Assembly: GCF_029889885.1 (NCBI RefSeq) | Contig: NZ_JARANY010000003.1 | Location: 1 to 64,000, forward strand | From: Chromohalobacter sp. 296-RDG | GTDB lineage: Bacteria > Pseudomonadota > Gammaproteobacteria > Pseudomonadales > Halomonadaceae | Direction: 5' to 3' | Length of the DNA stretch: 64,000 bases | In this document: positions 18,711 through 27,553 of the stretch, one piece after another | Numbering within the stretch: the stretch's first letter is position 1 | Layout: the number at the start of each line of letters is the position of its first letter | Notes under the pieces: model-generated | Told to the model about the DNA's origin: nothing | The model's database searches: none | Seen by the model: only the letters and a program-made list of their open reading frames with translations | Position numbers and translations under genes: made by a program

Positions 18711-19236
18711 TGGCATCCTCCACGGCACGTGCCATGCGGTCATGAAGCCGCTGATCCTCGCGCCGAATCACGTGTTCTAGACGGGTGGTGAACAATAGCC
18801 CCACCACGGCGACTGCCATGCCGGTCAATGTCGGTAACGTCGCGCGGGCCACGCCATCGGCCATGGCCCGCGCCTGGTTGACGTCGGTCAAGGAGAGGCT
18901 ATCGAAGACCTGAATCATCCCGGTGACCGTTCCCAGCAATCCCAGCAGCGGGCACAGCCCCACCAGGAGTTTGAGCCACGGCAGAGGGCGCCGCAGTTGA
19001 CCGATGAGCTCCGAGGTCCAGACCTCGCGCAGCGTCAACGCGCTCCAGCTGGCGTGATCGCGGCGCGCGACCCAGCGCGCCACCAATGCCCGACGACGAC
19101 GGCGATGCACGAATTGCCAGTACAGACCACGCTCCAGCCCCATGGCGAAAAGCGCCATGGCAACCAGGGCAATCACCACCAGCACCGGACCACCGGCATG
19201 AACCAGCCAGACGATGGGCTCAGCGAGCGTGGACAT
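18703..19236 (-). CDS. exbB: ExbB/TolQ-family proton channel protein
   Basis: A polytopic inner-membrane protein of the MotA/TolQ/ExbB family. It shows an N-terminal helix (WLVHAGGPVLVVIALVAMAL), a cytoplasmic loop, and the paired helices LVGLCPLLGLLGTVTGMIQVFDSL and TLPTLTGMAVAVVGLLF. About 177 residues. The ATG at 19236 lies inside the end of the TtpC-like gene (17-base overlap). Together with ExbD and TonB it should form the TonB2-type motor. Confidence 0.93.
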   Translation of the reverse strand: MSTLAEPIVWLVHAGGPVLVVIALVAMALFAMGLERGLYWQFVHRRRRRALVARWVARRDHASWSALTLREVWTSELIGQLRRPLPWLKLLVGLCPLLGLLGTVTGMIQVFDSLSLTDVNQARAMADGVARATLPTLTGMAVAVVGLLFTTRLEHVIRREDQRLHDRMARAVEDANA

Positions 19237-20644
19237 CGGCCTGCGTCCTCGTATGCCCGTATGAGGCCTCGAGATGCTCGGCCAGCACGGCACTCGCCCG
19301 ACCCTCGAGCGTGCCGAGCAATTCGCGGCTGCGACTGCTCAAGGCGGTATGCGCGAATAGAAGCGGCACGGCGACGATCAGGCCCAGCACGGTGGTCACC
19401 AATGCCTGGCTGATCCCGCCGGCCATGAGCTGCGGATCGCCGGTGCCAAACACGGTGATCGCTTGGAAGGTGCCGATCATCCCGGTCACGGTCCCCAACA
19501 GCCCCAGCAAGGGGGCGACGGCCGCCATGAGCTTGACCAAAGGCTGACCACGCTCGAGACGCGGCTTTTCGGCCAGTAGCGCTTCATCGAGGCGTGCCTC
19601 CAACGCTTCCGGTGCATGATCGTGACCCAGTGCCGCGAAGCGGCCGAGCACCCGCCCCAGCGGATTATCGCTGCGCAAGGTCTCGGGAGTGCGGAGCTGA
19701 CGACGCAGACGCAGGCTGACCATCAGCAAATACGCGTATTGCGACAACGCCACCAGCAACCCCACGATCCCCAGCACGACGATGACGTAGCCGACTGAGC
19801 CGCCTTGCTGAAAACGCTCCCACAGCGAGGGTTGTTGCGCCAAGGCATCGAGCACATTGCCTTGCGTGGGATCGAAAACCACGCGGTCGCTGTCACCATT
19901 CTGGAAGGATTGCAGCGCGTCGCTGGCATCTTCGGGTGTATGTGAGATCACACGCAGACCAGCTTCGTCCGCTTGATTGCCCGCGTCACGTGTCAGAAGC
20001 TTGCCACCGCTGAAGGCGAGAAAGTCGCCCAGGCGTACCGCCTCACGTTGCTCGACATTACCTTCGGCATCGGCGATGGGCGCCTCGAAGCGCACGCCAC
20101 GCCCGGTCTCCGCTGTCAGCTCGGCAAACGTCCGCCCCAGGTTTTCCAGTGTCTGGGTATCGATGATGGCGTCATCGTCGAGCCGTTCCGGCAGCGTCGT
20201 CTGCGTCCCCACTGTCAACCAACCGTCACCCAGCGCATCGCGCAATTCGCCGATTTGTCCTTGCGCCACATCGAATACGCCATCGAGATCGCCCGCTTCA
20301 TCGCGACGCCGCTGGTTGACTTCATCGAGCGCTTCACGCTGACGCGTTTGCGTTGCCTCCAGCTCGTCGCGCCGTTGACGCGCGTCATCGCGTTCGCTTT
20401 CCGCTTTTTCCACCGCGTCGCGCAGTGCAGTGCGGTCGTCCACCAGTGCGTTCAAGCGCTCTCGGTCTCGCGCCTCGGCAGCTTCGCTATCCGTGCGCAG
20501 ACTTTCCAGCATTTGCTGCAGCGAGGGGCTCGAGTCACTCTCCTGAGCCATCGCCGATGGCACGATGCCCGGCAGTGCCATCGTCAATATCAGCACCGGG
20601 GCCAATGCCAATACCCGGGACCGCAGAGACTTCCATGTGCTCAT
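19220..20644 (-). CDS. TtpC-like protein: coiled coil plus MotA/TolQ/ExbB domain
   Basis: The protein has 474 residues. A signal peptide (ending near SAMA) precedes a long charged coiled coil (about residues 45-125, for example AEARDRERLNALVDDR) and a periplasmic globular region. A transmembrane helix (GYVIVVLGIVGLLVALSQYA) and the ExbB-type pair (APLLGLLGTVTGMIGTF; ISQALVTTVLGLIVAVPLLF) follow. This architecture is that of TtpC in Vibrio TonB2 systems, needed there with TonB2, ExbB2 and ExbD2 for iron-siderophore uptake. Its ATG overlaps the DUF3450 stop (ATGA). Confidence 0.88.
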   Translation of the reverse strand: MSTWKSLRSRVLALAPVLILTMALPGIVPSAMAQESDSSPSLQQMLESLRTDSEAAEARDRERLNALVDDRTALRDAVEKAESERDDARQRRDELEATQTRQREALDEVNQRRRDEAGDLDGVFDVAQGQIGELRDALGDGWLTVGTQTTLPERLDDDAIIDTQTLENLGRTFAELTAETGRGVRFEAPIADAEGNVEQREAVRLGDFLAFSGGKLLTRDAGNQADEAGLRVISHTPEDASDALQSFQNGDSDRVVFDPTQGNVLDALAQQPSLWERFQQGGSVGYVIVVLGIVGLLVALSQYAYLLMVSLRLRRQLRTPETLRSDNPLGRVLGRFAALGHDHAPEALEARLDEALLAEKPRLERGQPLVKLMAAVAPLLGLLGTVTGMIGTFQAITVFGTGDPQLMAGGISQALVTTVLGLIVAVPLLFAHTALSSRSRELLGTLEGRASAVLAEHLEASYGHTRTQADVHAR

Positions 20645-21513
20645 GATGCCCCCTCGTCCTGGGCTGGAGAATTCGCGTCGTCGGCCGATTGCGTCTCGAG
20701 CGTTACCGAGACTGGAAGGTCGAGCAATGCCGGCGCTCGCTGATCACGCGCAATACGCAGCCCCTTGCGCAGTTCATCGAGCGCATCGCCCTCGAGGGGT
20801 TGCCATTCCTCGGCATCGGCACGCCAGACGCCACCGGCGCGGCCATCCGGCGTGGCGTAATAGAGCCCGATACGCCCTACGCGGAGGTAATCGACCTGGC
20901 GGTCGTCGTCGCCCACCAGCGGACCTTGCCAGGCATCCATCTCGCGACCATAGTCGAGCTCCGTGCGCCAGGCGGAGAGCACGCGATCGAGCTTGTCACC
21001 CGCACTCATCTCGCTGTCATCGAGCATCGTATCGAGACTCTCGACGCGTGCCAGGCGCTCCTCGCGCAAGAATGGCAAGTCGGCTTCGATCAGGGTGCGC
21101 AATTGCGACACCATATCGCGCAACTGCCCCGGCAGGGCTTCACGCGTCACCGAGAGTTGATCGATGGCCTCGCGGCGCTTCTCGATCAAGGCCTGCTGCG
21201 CCTGATTACGGCGGGCAAGCTCGTCGTTGTAGCGCTCGAGCCGCGAGGCCTCGCGGCTAGCATCGCGCAAGCGCGTCAGCAATTCACGCGTTTCGTCGTC
21301 GGCCGCGTCTATCTTGTCCTGCAGCGCCGCCTGTTCTTGCTGCGCCTGCGCACTGGCGTCTCGCAATGACGTCTGCTGCGCCCAGGCCGTTGCCGAAACG
21401 CCCATCAATAACGCCATACCGGCGCAGGCCGCACGCCGGCATGTCCGTGTTCGGCTTCGCGTGTCGTTAGGCACCACGCTTTCTCCCGTTGCTTGATCGT
21501 GTCGAACGCTCAT
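20641..21513 (-). CDS. DUF3450-family protein, first gene of the TonB2-like operon
   Basis: A secreted or periplasmic protein with a basic N-terminus and hydrophobic stretch (CAGMALLMGVSATAWA) followed by a coiled coil (residues about 40-125; DASAQAQQEQAALQDKIDAA). A C-terminal domain includes VDYLRVGRIGLYYATPDG. DUF3450 genes commonly precede ttpC-exbB-exbD-tonB clusters. Function is unknown; a periplasmic accessory to the TonB2 complex is inferred. I use the ATG at 21513 (about 290 residues); a later ATG immediately before the signal sequence is also possible. A Fur-box match lies 39-53 bases upstream. Confidence 0.8.
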   Translation of the reverse strand: MSVRHDQATGESVVPNDTRSRTRTCRRAACAGMALLMGVSATAWAQQTSLRDASAQAQQEQAALQDKIDAADDETRELLTRLRDASREASRLERYNDELARRNQAQQALIEKRREAIDQLSVTREALPGQLRDMVSQLRTLIEADLPFLREERLARVESLDTMLDDSEMSAGDKLDRVLSAWRTELDYGREMDAWQGPLVGDDDRQVDYLRVGRIGLYYATPDGRAGGVWRADAEEWQPLEGDALDELRKGLRIARDQRAPALLDLPVSVTLETQSADDANSPAQDEGAS

Positions 21514-21551
21514 CAGCGCCGACGAATGGACGGCTAGTACGCTAATACAAA

Positions 21552-21566
21552 CAATAATAATTATCA
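21552..21566 (-). promoter_or_regulatory. Fur box upstream of the TonB2-like operon
   Basis: On the minus strand the sequence TGATAATTATTATTG matches the 7-1-7 Fur consensus (TGATAAT, one base, ATTATCA) at 12 of 14 defined positions. It lies just before the first gene of the six-gene operon, where iron-loaded Fur would block transcription. Position and function agree with iron control. Confidence 0.75.
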
Positions 21567-21587
21567 ATCATGTACCATGAAACAGAA

Positions 21588-21609
21588 AACCGGCCACCCA
21601 GGGCCGGTT
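21588..21609 (-). terminator. Intrinsic terminator after etfA
   Basis: A perfect eight-base-pair stem AACCGGCC / GGCCGGTT with a six-base loop lies about 55 bases after the etfA stop. On the minus strand it is followed by TTTTCTGTTTC, a proper T-rich tail. It separates etfBA from the TonB2-like operon. Confidence 0.8.
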
Positions 21610-21663
21610 CAGCAATGCAGTGCGCGCCAATAGTCTTTGGCAGGCCACACTCATACCTACGAC

Positions 21664-22590
21664 TTACAATTTGGATTCGAGTTCGGGAAGTACTTCGAAC
21701 AAGTCGCCCACCAGGCCGTAATCGGCGACCTGGAAGATCGGTGCCTCGTCGTCCTTGTTGATCGCCACGATGATCTTGGCGTCCTTCATGCCCGCCAGAT
21801 GCTGGATGGCGCCACTGATGCCCACGGCGATATACAGCTCCGGGGCAACGATCTTGCCGGTCTGCCCGACCTGCATGTCGTTGGGCACGAAGCCGGCGTC
21901 CACGGCCGCGCGCGAAGCACCAATCGCCGCGCCGAGCTTGTCGGCGATGCCGTCGAGCAGTGTGAAGTTCTCGCCGTTACCCATGCCGCGACCGCCGGAA
22001 ACGACCACGCGCGCACTGCCCAGTTCGGGACGATCGCTGCTGGCCAGCTCCTCGCCGATGAACCGCGACAGGGTATTCTCGACGGTGGCACTGATCGCCT
22101 CGACCCCGGCGCTACCCGTTGCGTCGACGGCATCGAAGGCCGTGGTGCGCACGGTGAGTACCTTGAGGGCATCGTTCGACTGCACGGTGGCAATCGCGTT
22201 GCCCGCATAGATAGGACGCTGGAAGGTATCGGGGCTTTCCACGCCGATTACCTCCGACAGTGCGGCCACGTCCTTGAGCGCGGCGACGCGCGGCAACACG
22301 TTTTTGCCATGGGTGGACGCGGCAGCCAGCACATGGCTGTAGTCGCCGGCAAGTCCGGCGATGAGCTCGGCCATCGGCTCGGCGAGCTGGTACGCATAGA
22401 CGCCGTCGTCGGCGGTTCTCACCTTGGCGACACCGGACAGCTTGGCGGCCGCCTCGGCGGCGCCTGCGGCGTTATCGCCCGCCACCAGGATATCGATGTC
22501 TCCGCCGATGGCCTGGGCCGCGGCGACCACGTGGGCAGTGCTGTCTGCCAGTTGGCCGTTATGATGTTCGGCGATAACCAGAATGCTCAT
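21664..22590 (-). CDS. etfA: Electron transfer flavoprotein, alpha subunit
   Basis: Large ETF subunit; binds FAD and carries electrons from acyl-CoA and other dehydrogenases to the membrane quinone pool. The start [14 protein letters not shown] and the C-terminal FAD-domain segments [30 protein letters not shown] and [20 protein letters not shown] are diagnostic. 308 residues, typical. The ATG overlaps the etfB stop by four bases. Its partner, ETF:quinone oxidoreductase, is encoded divergently at 23724. Confidence 0.97.
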   Translation of the reverse strand: MSILVIAEHHNGQLADSTAHVVAAAQAIGGDIDILVAGDNAAGAAEAAAKLSGVAKVRTADDGVYAYQLAEPMAELIAGLAGDYSHVLAAASTHGKNVLPRVAALKDVAALSEVIGVESPDTFQRPIYAGNAIATVQSNDALKVLTVRTTAFDAVDATGSAGVEAISATVENTLSRFIGEELASSDRPELGSARVVVSGGRGMGNGENFTLLDGIADKLGAAIGASRAAVDAGFVPNDMQVGQTGKIVAPELYIAVGISGAIQHLAGMKDAKIIVAINKDDEAPIFQVADYGLVGDLFEVLPELESKL

Positions 22591-23339
22591 GCGATCACCT
22601 TGGCTTCGTTCTTGAGTTTGTCGACGAGTTCATCCACGGAGGCCACCTTGGTGCCGCCCTGGCGTTCCGCCGGCGATTCCACCTTGAGCACGCTCAGGCT
22701 GGACGCTACAGCGACGCCCATGTCATCGGGACTCTTGACGTCGATGGACTTTTTCTTGGCCTTCATGATGTCGGGCAGCTTGGCATAGCGTGGCTCGTTG
22801 AGGCGCAAGTCGGTGGTAATCACCGCCGGCAGCTTGAGCGCGACGGTCTGCAGACCGCCGTCGACTTCACGGGTCACCTGAACTTCGTCGTCTTCGACCT
22901 GTACCTCGGAGGCGAACGTGCCCTGCCCCATGCCCGCCAGCGCGGCCAGCATCTGGCCGGTCTGGTTGTTGTCGGTGTCGATAGACTGCTTGCCGAGAAT
23001 CGTCAGGCCCGGCTGTTCGTCGTCGGCGACCCGTTTGAGGAGCTTCGCGGCGGTCAGCGACTCGACCTTGTCGTCGGTCTCGACGTGGATCGCGCGATCG
23101 GCACCCAGCGCCAGGGCAGTACGCAGTTGCTCCTGCGCCGCCTTGGGACCGATGGTGACGGCGACTACCTCGCTGGCCACTCCTTTTTCCTTGAGGCGCA
23201 CCGCTTCTTCCACAGCGATCTCGCAGAACGGATTCATGGCCATCTTGACGTTGGTGAGATCGACGTCGGAATGATCCGGCTTGACTCGGATCTTGACGTT
23301 ATAATCGATGACGCGTTTGACCGCGACGAGTACTTTCAT
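22587..23339 (-). CDS. etfB: Electron transfer flavoprotein, beta subunit
   Basis: Small ETF subunit; binds AMP and completes the ETF heterodimer. Typical segments are [60 protein letters not shown] and the ETF-beta signature region [20 protein letters not shown]. 250 residues. First gene of etfBA; the operon leader holds a TCAAGC/GTTTGA near-palindrome at 23391-23402 that could be an operator. Confidence 0.97.
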   Translation of the reverse strand: MKVLVAVKRVIDYNVKIRVKPDHSDVDLTNVKMAMNPFCEIAVEEAVRLKEKGVASEVVAVTIGPKAAQEQLRTALALGADRAIHVETDDKVESLTAAKLLKRVADDEQPGLTILGKQSIDTDNNQTGQMLAALAGMGQGTFASEVQVEDDEVQVTREVDGGLQTVALKLPAVITTDLRLNEPRYAKLPDIMKAKKKSIDVKSPDDMGVAVASSLSVLKVESPAERQGGTKVASVDELVDKLKNEAKVIA

Positions 23340-23723
23340 GGTGTCCTCGCTTGGTTAGAACCGGCAGGCATGCCCTTAGAATAAATTCATTCAAGCGTTT
23401 GATAGGGGGCGTGTCCCGAAAAATGTCGCCCGTTAAACACGCGGCGACCCTATATAATATTGCGTGAACTCGTCCAACCTGGTCAAACCCTGAAGCGCCG
23501 TCATGGCAGCGCTAGCGGCCTATCGAGCTGCCCCAGGACAAACCACGCGGAAAATGACATCATGCGGGCCGGTCGCCCCATGTAGAATCAAACGGCCGTT
23601 TAAAATACAATCTTTAGAATACAACCAAGAAAAACGCGACTTGTCCATGCATCATTGCTCGAAAGACACTGTGCATGCTCGGGCGCGTCGACCGCCCAAC
23701 GCGAAGATGGAGGAGATCAAGCC
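23340..23723. promoter_or_regulatory. Divergent control region between etfBA and etfD (384 bases)
   Basis: No gene is visible. It holds an AT-rich TATATAATATT block near 23452, suitable for a promoter on either strand. It also holds two palindromes resembling PsrA/FadR-type operators: TCAAGC/GTTTGA at 23391-23402 and CAAAC-GGCC-GTTT at 23589-23601. The second overlaps a TAAAAT hexamer that may be the etfD -10 element. Shared control of the ETF genes by fatty acid signals is an inference. Confidence 0.55.
23589..23601 (+). promoter_or_regulatory. PsrA-type operator candidate
   Basis: CAAAC, four bases, GTTT fits the Pseudomonas PsrA motif (G/C)AAAC-N2-4-GTTT(G/C) except for the last base, which is A. 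The 12 bases AAACGGCCGTTT are perfectly palindromic. In Pseudomonas PsrA senses long-chain fatty acids and controls beta-oxidation and ETF genes, consistent with its place upstream of etfD. Confidence 0.45.
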
Positions 23724-25379
23724 GTGGAACGCGAATACATGGATTTCGACGTCGTCATCGTCGGCGCCGGCCCGTCCGGACTATCGGCAGCGTGTCGCCT
23801 GATGCAGCAGGCCCACGAGGCCCAGCGCGAACTCAGCGTCTGCGTGGTCGAAAAAGGCTCCGAGGTGGGCGCGCATATTCTGTCCGGTGCCGTGCTCGAG
23901 ACACGCGCCCTTCGCGAACTCTTCCCCGACTGGGAATCACGCGGCGCGCCGTTGACCACTCCCGTGGTCAGTGACGATCTCTACCTGCTCAAGGACGCCG
24001 ATAACGCTCAGAAGCTACCCAATGTCCTGGTGCCCAAAAGCATGCACAACACCGGCGGCGCGTATGACAACTATGTCATCAGCGCCGGCAACCTGTGTCG
24101 CTGGCTGGCCGAACAGGCGGAAGAACTGGGCGTGGAAATTTTCCCCGGCTTCGCCGCCCAGGAAAGCCTGCACGATGATGATGGCACGGTACGCGGCATC
24201 CTCGTCGGCGACATGGGCGTGGCCGCCGACGGCAGCGAAAAATCCGGCCACATGCCGGGCATGGAACTGCGCGCCAAATATACGCTATTCGCCGAGGGCG
24301 CACATGGGCATCTCGGTAAGCGCCTGATCGAGCACTTTGGCCTCGACGAGGGTCGCGATCCGCAACACTATGCTCTGGGTTTCAAGGAACTCTGGGACGT
24401 GCCCGCCGATCAGCACGCGCCAGGGCGCGTCTTGCATGGCTCGGGCTGGCCGCTGCCCAGCGACACACATGGTGGCTGGTTTCTCTACCACGCCGAAAAC
24501 CAGCAAGTCGTGGTGGGGTTGATCGTCGATCTTTCCTACGACAACCCTTATCTCTCGCCCTTCGATGAATTTCAACGCATGAAGCACCATCCGGTGCTCA
24601 AACAGCATCTCGAGGGCGGCTCCCGCGTTTCTTACGGGGCTCGCGCGATCACCAAGGGGGGTGCCAATAGTCTGCCCAGGATGACCTTCCCCGGTGGCCT
24701 ATTGATCGGCTGCGATGCCGGCACGCTCAACTTCGCCAAGATCAAGGGCATCCACATGGCGATGAAATCCGGCCTGGTCGCCGCAGAGTCCGTGTTCGAA
24801 GCTTTCGTCGCGGGTGACGAAGGCGGCACGGAACTGACCGCGTTCACCTCGAAGTGGCAAAATAGCTGGGCTTGGGCGGAGTTGACCGAAAGCCGCAGTT
24901 TCGGGCCGGCGATTCACAAGTACGGCACCGTCAAGGGCGGCGCCTACAATTTCCTGGATCAACTGCTGGGCGGAAAATTGCCCACCGTGCACGACACCAC
25001 CTCCGATCATGCACGCATGCGCCATGCCAGCGAGGCGACGCGCATCGACTATCCCAAGCCGGATGGCAAGCTCTCGTTCGACAAGTCTTCGTCGGTATTC
25101 CTCTCCAATACCAACCATGAAGAGGATCAACCTTGTCACTTGCGGCTCACCGATCCCGAGATTCCGGTACGCGTCAACTTGCCGGAATACGCCGAGCCCG
25201 CGCAGCGTTACTGTCCCGCCGGAGTCTACGAAATCGTCGAGGAAGACGGCGAGCCCAAGTTCCAGATCAACTTCCAGAACTGCGTGCACTGCAAGACCTG
25301 TGATATCAAAGACCCTGCCCAGAACATCACCTGGGTGGCGCCGGAAGGTGGCGGCGGTCCCAACTATCCCAACATGTGA
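23724..25379 (+). CDS. etfD: Electron transfer flavoprotein-ubiquinone oxidoreductase
   Basis: A membrane-associated FAD and [4Fe-4S] enzyme that passes electrons from ETF to ubiquinone. The FAD-binding motif VVIVGAGPSGLSAACRL starts near residue 10. The C-terminal ferredoxin-like part has the cluster cysteines: CPAGVYEIVEEDGEPK, then NCVHCKTCDIKDP. It ends in WVAPEGGGGPNYPNM, the family C-terminus. I choose the GTG at 23724 (551 residues) because GGAGGAG lies eight bases upstream; an ATG five codons later is possible. Its 3' end overlaps the convergent UvrD-like gene by 16 bases. Confidence 0.96.
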   Translation: MEREYMDFDVVIVGAGPSGLSAACRLMQQAHEAQRELSVCVVEKGSEVGAHILSGAVLETRALRELFPDWESRGAPLTTPVVSDDLYLLKDADNAQKLPNVLVPKSMHNTGGAYDNYVISAGNLCRWLAEQAEELGVEIFPGFAAQESLHDDDGTVRGILVGDMGVAADGSEKSGHMPGMELRAKYTLFAEGAHGHLGKRLIEHFGLDEGRDPQHYALGFKELWDVPADQHAPGRVLHGSGWPLPSDTHGGWFLYHAENQQVVVGLIVDLSYDNPYLSPFDEFQRMKHHPVLKQHLEGGSRVSYGARAITKGGANSLPRMTFPGGLLIGCDAGTLNFAKIKGIHMAMKSGLVAAESVFEAFVAGDEGGTELTAFTSKWQNSWAWAELTESRSFGPAIHKYGTVKGGAYNFLDQLLGGKLPTVHDTTSDHARMRHASEATRIDYPKPDGKLSFDKSSSVFLSNTNHEEDQPCHLRLTDPEIPVRVNLPEYAEPAQRYCPAGVYEIVEEDGEPKFQINFQNCVHCKTCDIKDPAQNITWVAPEGGGGPNYPNM

Positions 25380-27553
25380 GCTACAGGCTCCAGCGGGGCT
25401 CGTGCGGCAATCAACCGCCGGCGCCCCGCCTGCGCGAAACGTACCTCGATGACCGGATTGGCGGGATCGCCCTCGAGCAACACGACCTCGCCCTCGCCGA
25501 AGACGCCATGTCGCACCCACTGCCCCACCGCCCATGTCGCAGACGCTGGTTCAGAGGCTGTCTCTGACGCTCGGGTAACGGCTAGATTCAGGCCGCAACG
25601 TTCGAGATACTGCCCGACCACCTCCGGCGCCCGCACCGCCAGCGACTCACACGGTGTCTCGCCGAGCGCGGCGGCGGCGCGATGACAGTCCTCCCAGGCG
25701 GTTTCCTCGAGAAAGCGACTGGGACGATGATCGCCGCCATCATGCAGGACCAGCAAACGCTCGCGTGCCCGGGTGATCGCCACATAATAGAGACGCCGTT
25801 CCTCCTCTAGGCGCTCGGCATCAAGGGGCGTCTCACGCGTGTAGTGCGGAAAGTCTTCCTCGTTGACGCCCCACAGCGCGACCATCGGCCATTCGAGTCC
25901 CTTGGCGCCATGCACCGTGGTCACCAATACGCCATCCTCGCGCGCTTCGACCGGTTGGCTGAGTAGTTCGATGAAGCCTTCGGGGTCGTTGGCTAGTTCA
26001 CCGGCCTGTTCGATCAACACGTCGAGCAGGCGCACGTCATCTTCGGCCTTGGCGCGACGCGAGGCGGCGCGCTTGAGGGCCTTGTCCGCTTCGGTGGCCT
26101 CGACGACATGTTCGAGCAGCTTGGCCGGCGGCCAATTCGACATGCGCGGCAGTTCGCATAACAACTGCCAGCGACGTTTGAGGTTGCGCCGCTGAAGGGG
26201 CTTCAACGCATTCAACAAAGGGTCGTGCCGCTCAGGCCATTGCTGGGTCTGAGCCAGTTGGTGCGCCAAGGCGGTCAGCGTCTCGCGGGGCACGAAGACC
26301 GTCGGTTGTGATAACAGCAGGTTGAGCTGCTCGGGGTCCTGCAGACGGCGCCCATCACGCGCCAGGGCCAGATACCCCGCCAGCGCCTGCACCAGCGGCA
26401 GACGAAACACGAAGCGATCCTCGCGCGCGAGCCGGAATGGAATGCCGGCACGCAACAGCTGCAACTGCACAGAGACGGACAACGCCCAACTGCGCACCAG
26501 AACACAGGCCTCGCCCAGGGCTCGCCCGTCGCCACGCCACTGCTGAAGGGCATCGAGCAGCGCACTGCTGCCCACCGCCACGTCGGCGCGGGTCGTCGGC
26601 GTGCCAGGCGCGGCCAGGCATAGCTGATCGGGACGCCGACGATTGGCGCGGATGGCGTGGTTGGCCGCCAAGGCCAAGACATGGCCATGGCGAAAGGTAT
26701 ACGACAGCGGATAATCGTGAGCACTGCCGAACAAGGTAGTAAAGCGTTCGAACATGGCATCGGGACGCGCTCCGCGCCACTCGTAGATGCACTGATTGGC
26801 ATCGCCGACTGCCATCACCTGCGCGGAAGACCCCGCGAGAATCGCCAATAAGCGCTGCTGCACCTCATTGATGTCTTGATACTCGTCGACGATCACATGA
26901 TCGAGAAAGCCCTGCACCCGGGAACGTGCCTCGGGAGCCGCTTCCAGGCAGCGCAGCGGCCGATAGAGAAGATCGGCGTAGGTCATCAAGGCGTGATCCT
27001 CGAGCAACCCCTCGAAGACCGCATACGCTTCGCAGAAATGCTGGGTGCCGTCACCGAAATCCATGCGTTCGTGGAGCAACTCCGGGGCGCACATCTCGGC
27101 CTTGACCAGTTCGCAGAACTGCGCCAGCGCTTCGAGACGATCCGACTCCAGCGCGGCGTGGCGTTGACTATCGTCGGCGTGTTCCAGGCTCATCTGCACT
27201 GCCTGACGCAACAGCCGCTCGCGCTGCCAGTCGGCGGCGATCAATTGACGCGATGACAGATACCCCCAGCGCGTCAGGGTCTGGGTCAGGCGATGGCCGA
27301 TGGAGTGAAAGGTTCGCACGTCGGGAAGGCGCTGCCCCGCCGCCTCATGAGCCAGCTTGTGGGTGAAGTCCTCGCGCGCGGCGCGATTGAACATCAGCAC
27401 CAACATGCGTTGCGGTGGCACGCGGTTGGCCAGCAGGTGCAAGACGCGTTGTACGAGCGTGGTGGTCTTGCCGGCACCGGCGACCGCCGACACGCGCGCA
27501 TGTCCCTCGCCATGCGCGACTACGGCGTGCTGTTCAGGCGTCGCCTCGCTCAC
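25364..27553 (-). CDS. UvrD/Rep-family superfamily 1 DNA helicase
   Basis: A 729-residue ATP-dependent 3'-5' helicase. Motifs in order: Walker A SAVAGAGKTTTLV (residue about 22), motif II VIDEYQDI-type (HVIVDEYQDINEVQQ), motif III VGDANQCIYEWRGARP, VTTVHGAKGLEWP, and the C-terminal motif RRLYYVAITRARERLLV. The last 60 residues include HGVFGEGEVVLLEGD, resembling the Tudor-like end of PcrA/UvrD. It is not clearly UvrD, Rep or RecB, so I give no symbol. Its ATG overlaps the DUF1285 stop (ATGA) and its end overlaps etfD. Confidence 0.88.
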   Translation of the reverse strand: MSEATPEQHAVVAHGEGHARVSAVAGAGKTTTLVQRVLHLLANRVPPQRMLVLMFNRAAREDFTHKLAHEAAGQRLPDVRTFHSIGHRLTQTLTRWGYLSSRQLIAADWQRERLLRQAVQMSLEHADDSQRHAALESDRLEALAQFCELVKAEMCAPELLHERMDFGDGTQHFCEAYAVFEGLLEDHALMTYADLLYRPLRCLEAAPEARSRVQGFLDHVIVDEYQDINEVQQRLLAILAGSSAQVMAVGDANQCIYEWRGARPDAMFERFTTLFGSAHDYPLSYTFRHGHVLALAANHAIRANRRRPDQLCLAAPGTPTTRADVAVGSSALLDALQQWRGDGRALGEACVLVRSWALSVSVQLQLLRAGIPFRLAREDRFVFRLPLVQALAGYLALARDGRRLQDPEQLNLLLSQPTVFVPRETLTALAHQLAQTQQWPERHDPLLNALKPLQRRNLKRRWQLLCELPRMSNWPPAKLLEHVVEATEADKALKRAASRRAKAEDDVRLLDVLIEQAGELANDPEGFIELLSQPVEAREDGVLVTTVHGAKGLEWPMVALWGVNEEDFPHYTRETPLDAERLEEERRLYYVAITRARERLLVLHDGGDHRPSRFLEETAWEDCHRAAAALGETPCESLAVRAPEVVGQYLERCGLNLAVTRASETASEPASATWAVGQWVRHGVFGEGEVVLLEGDPANPVIEVRFAQAGRRRLIAARAPLEPVAHMLG

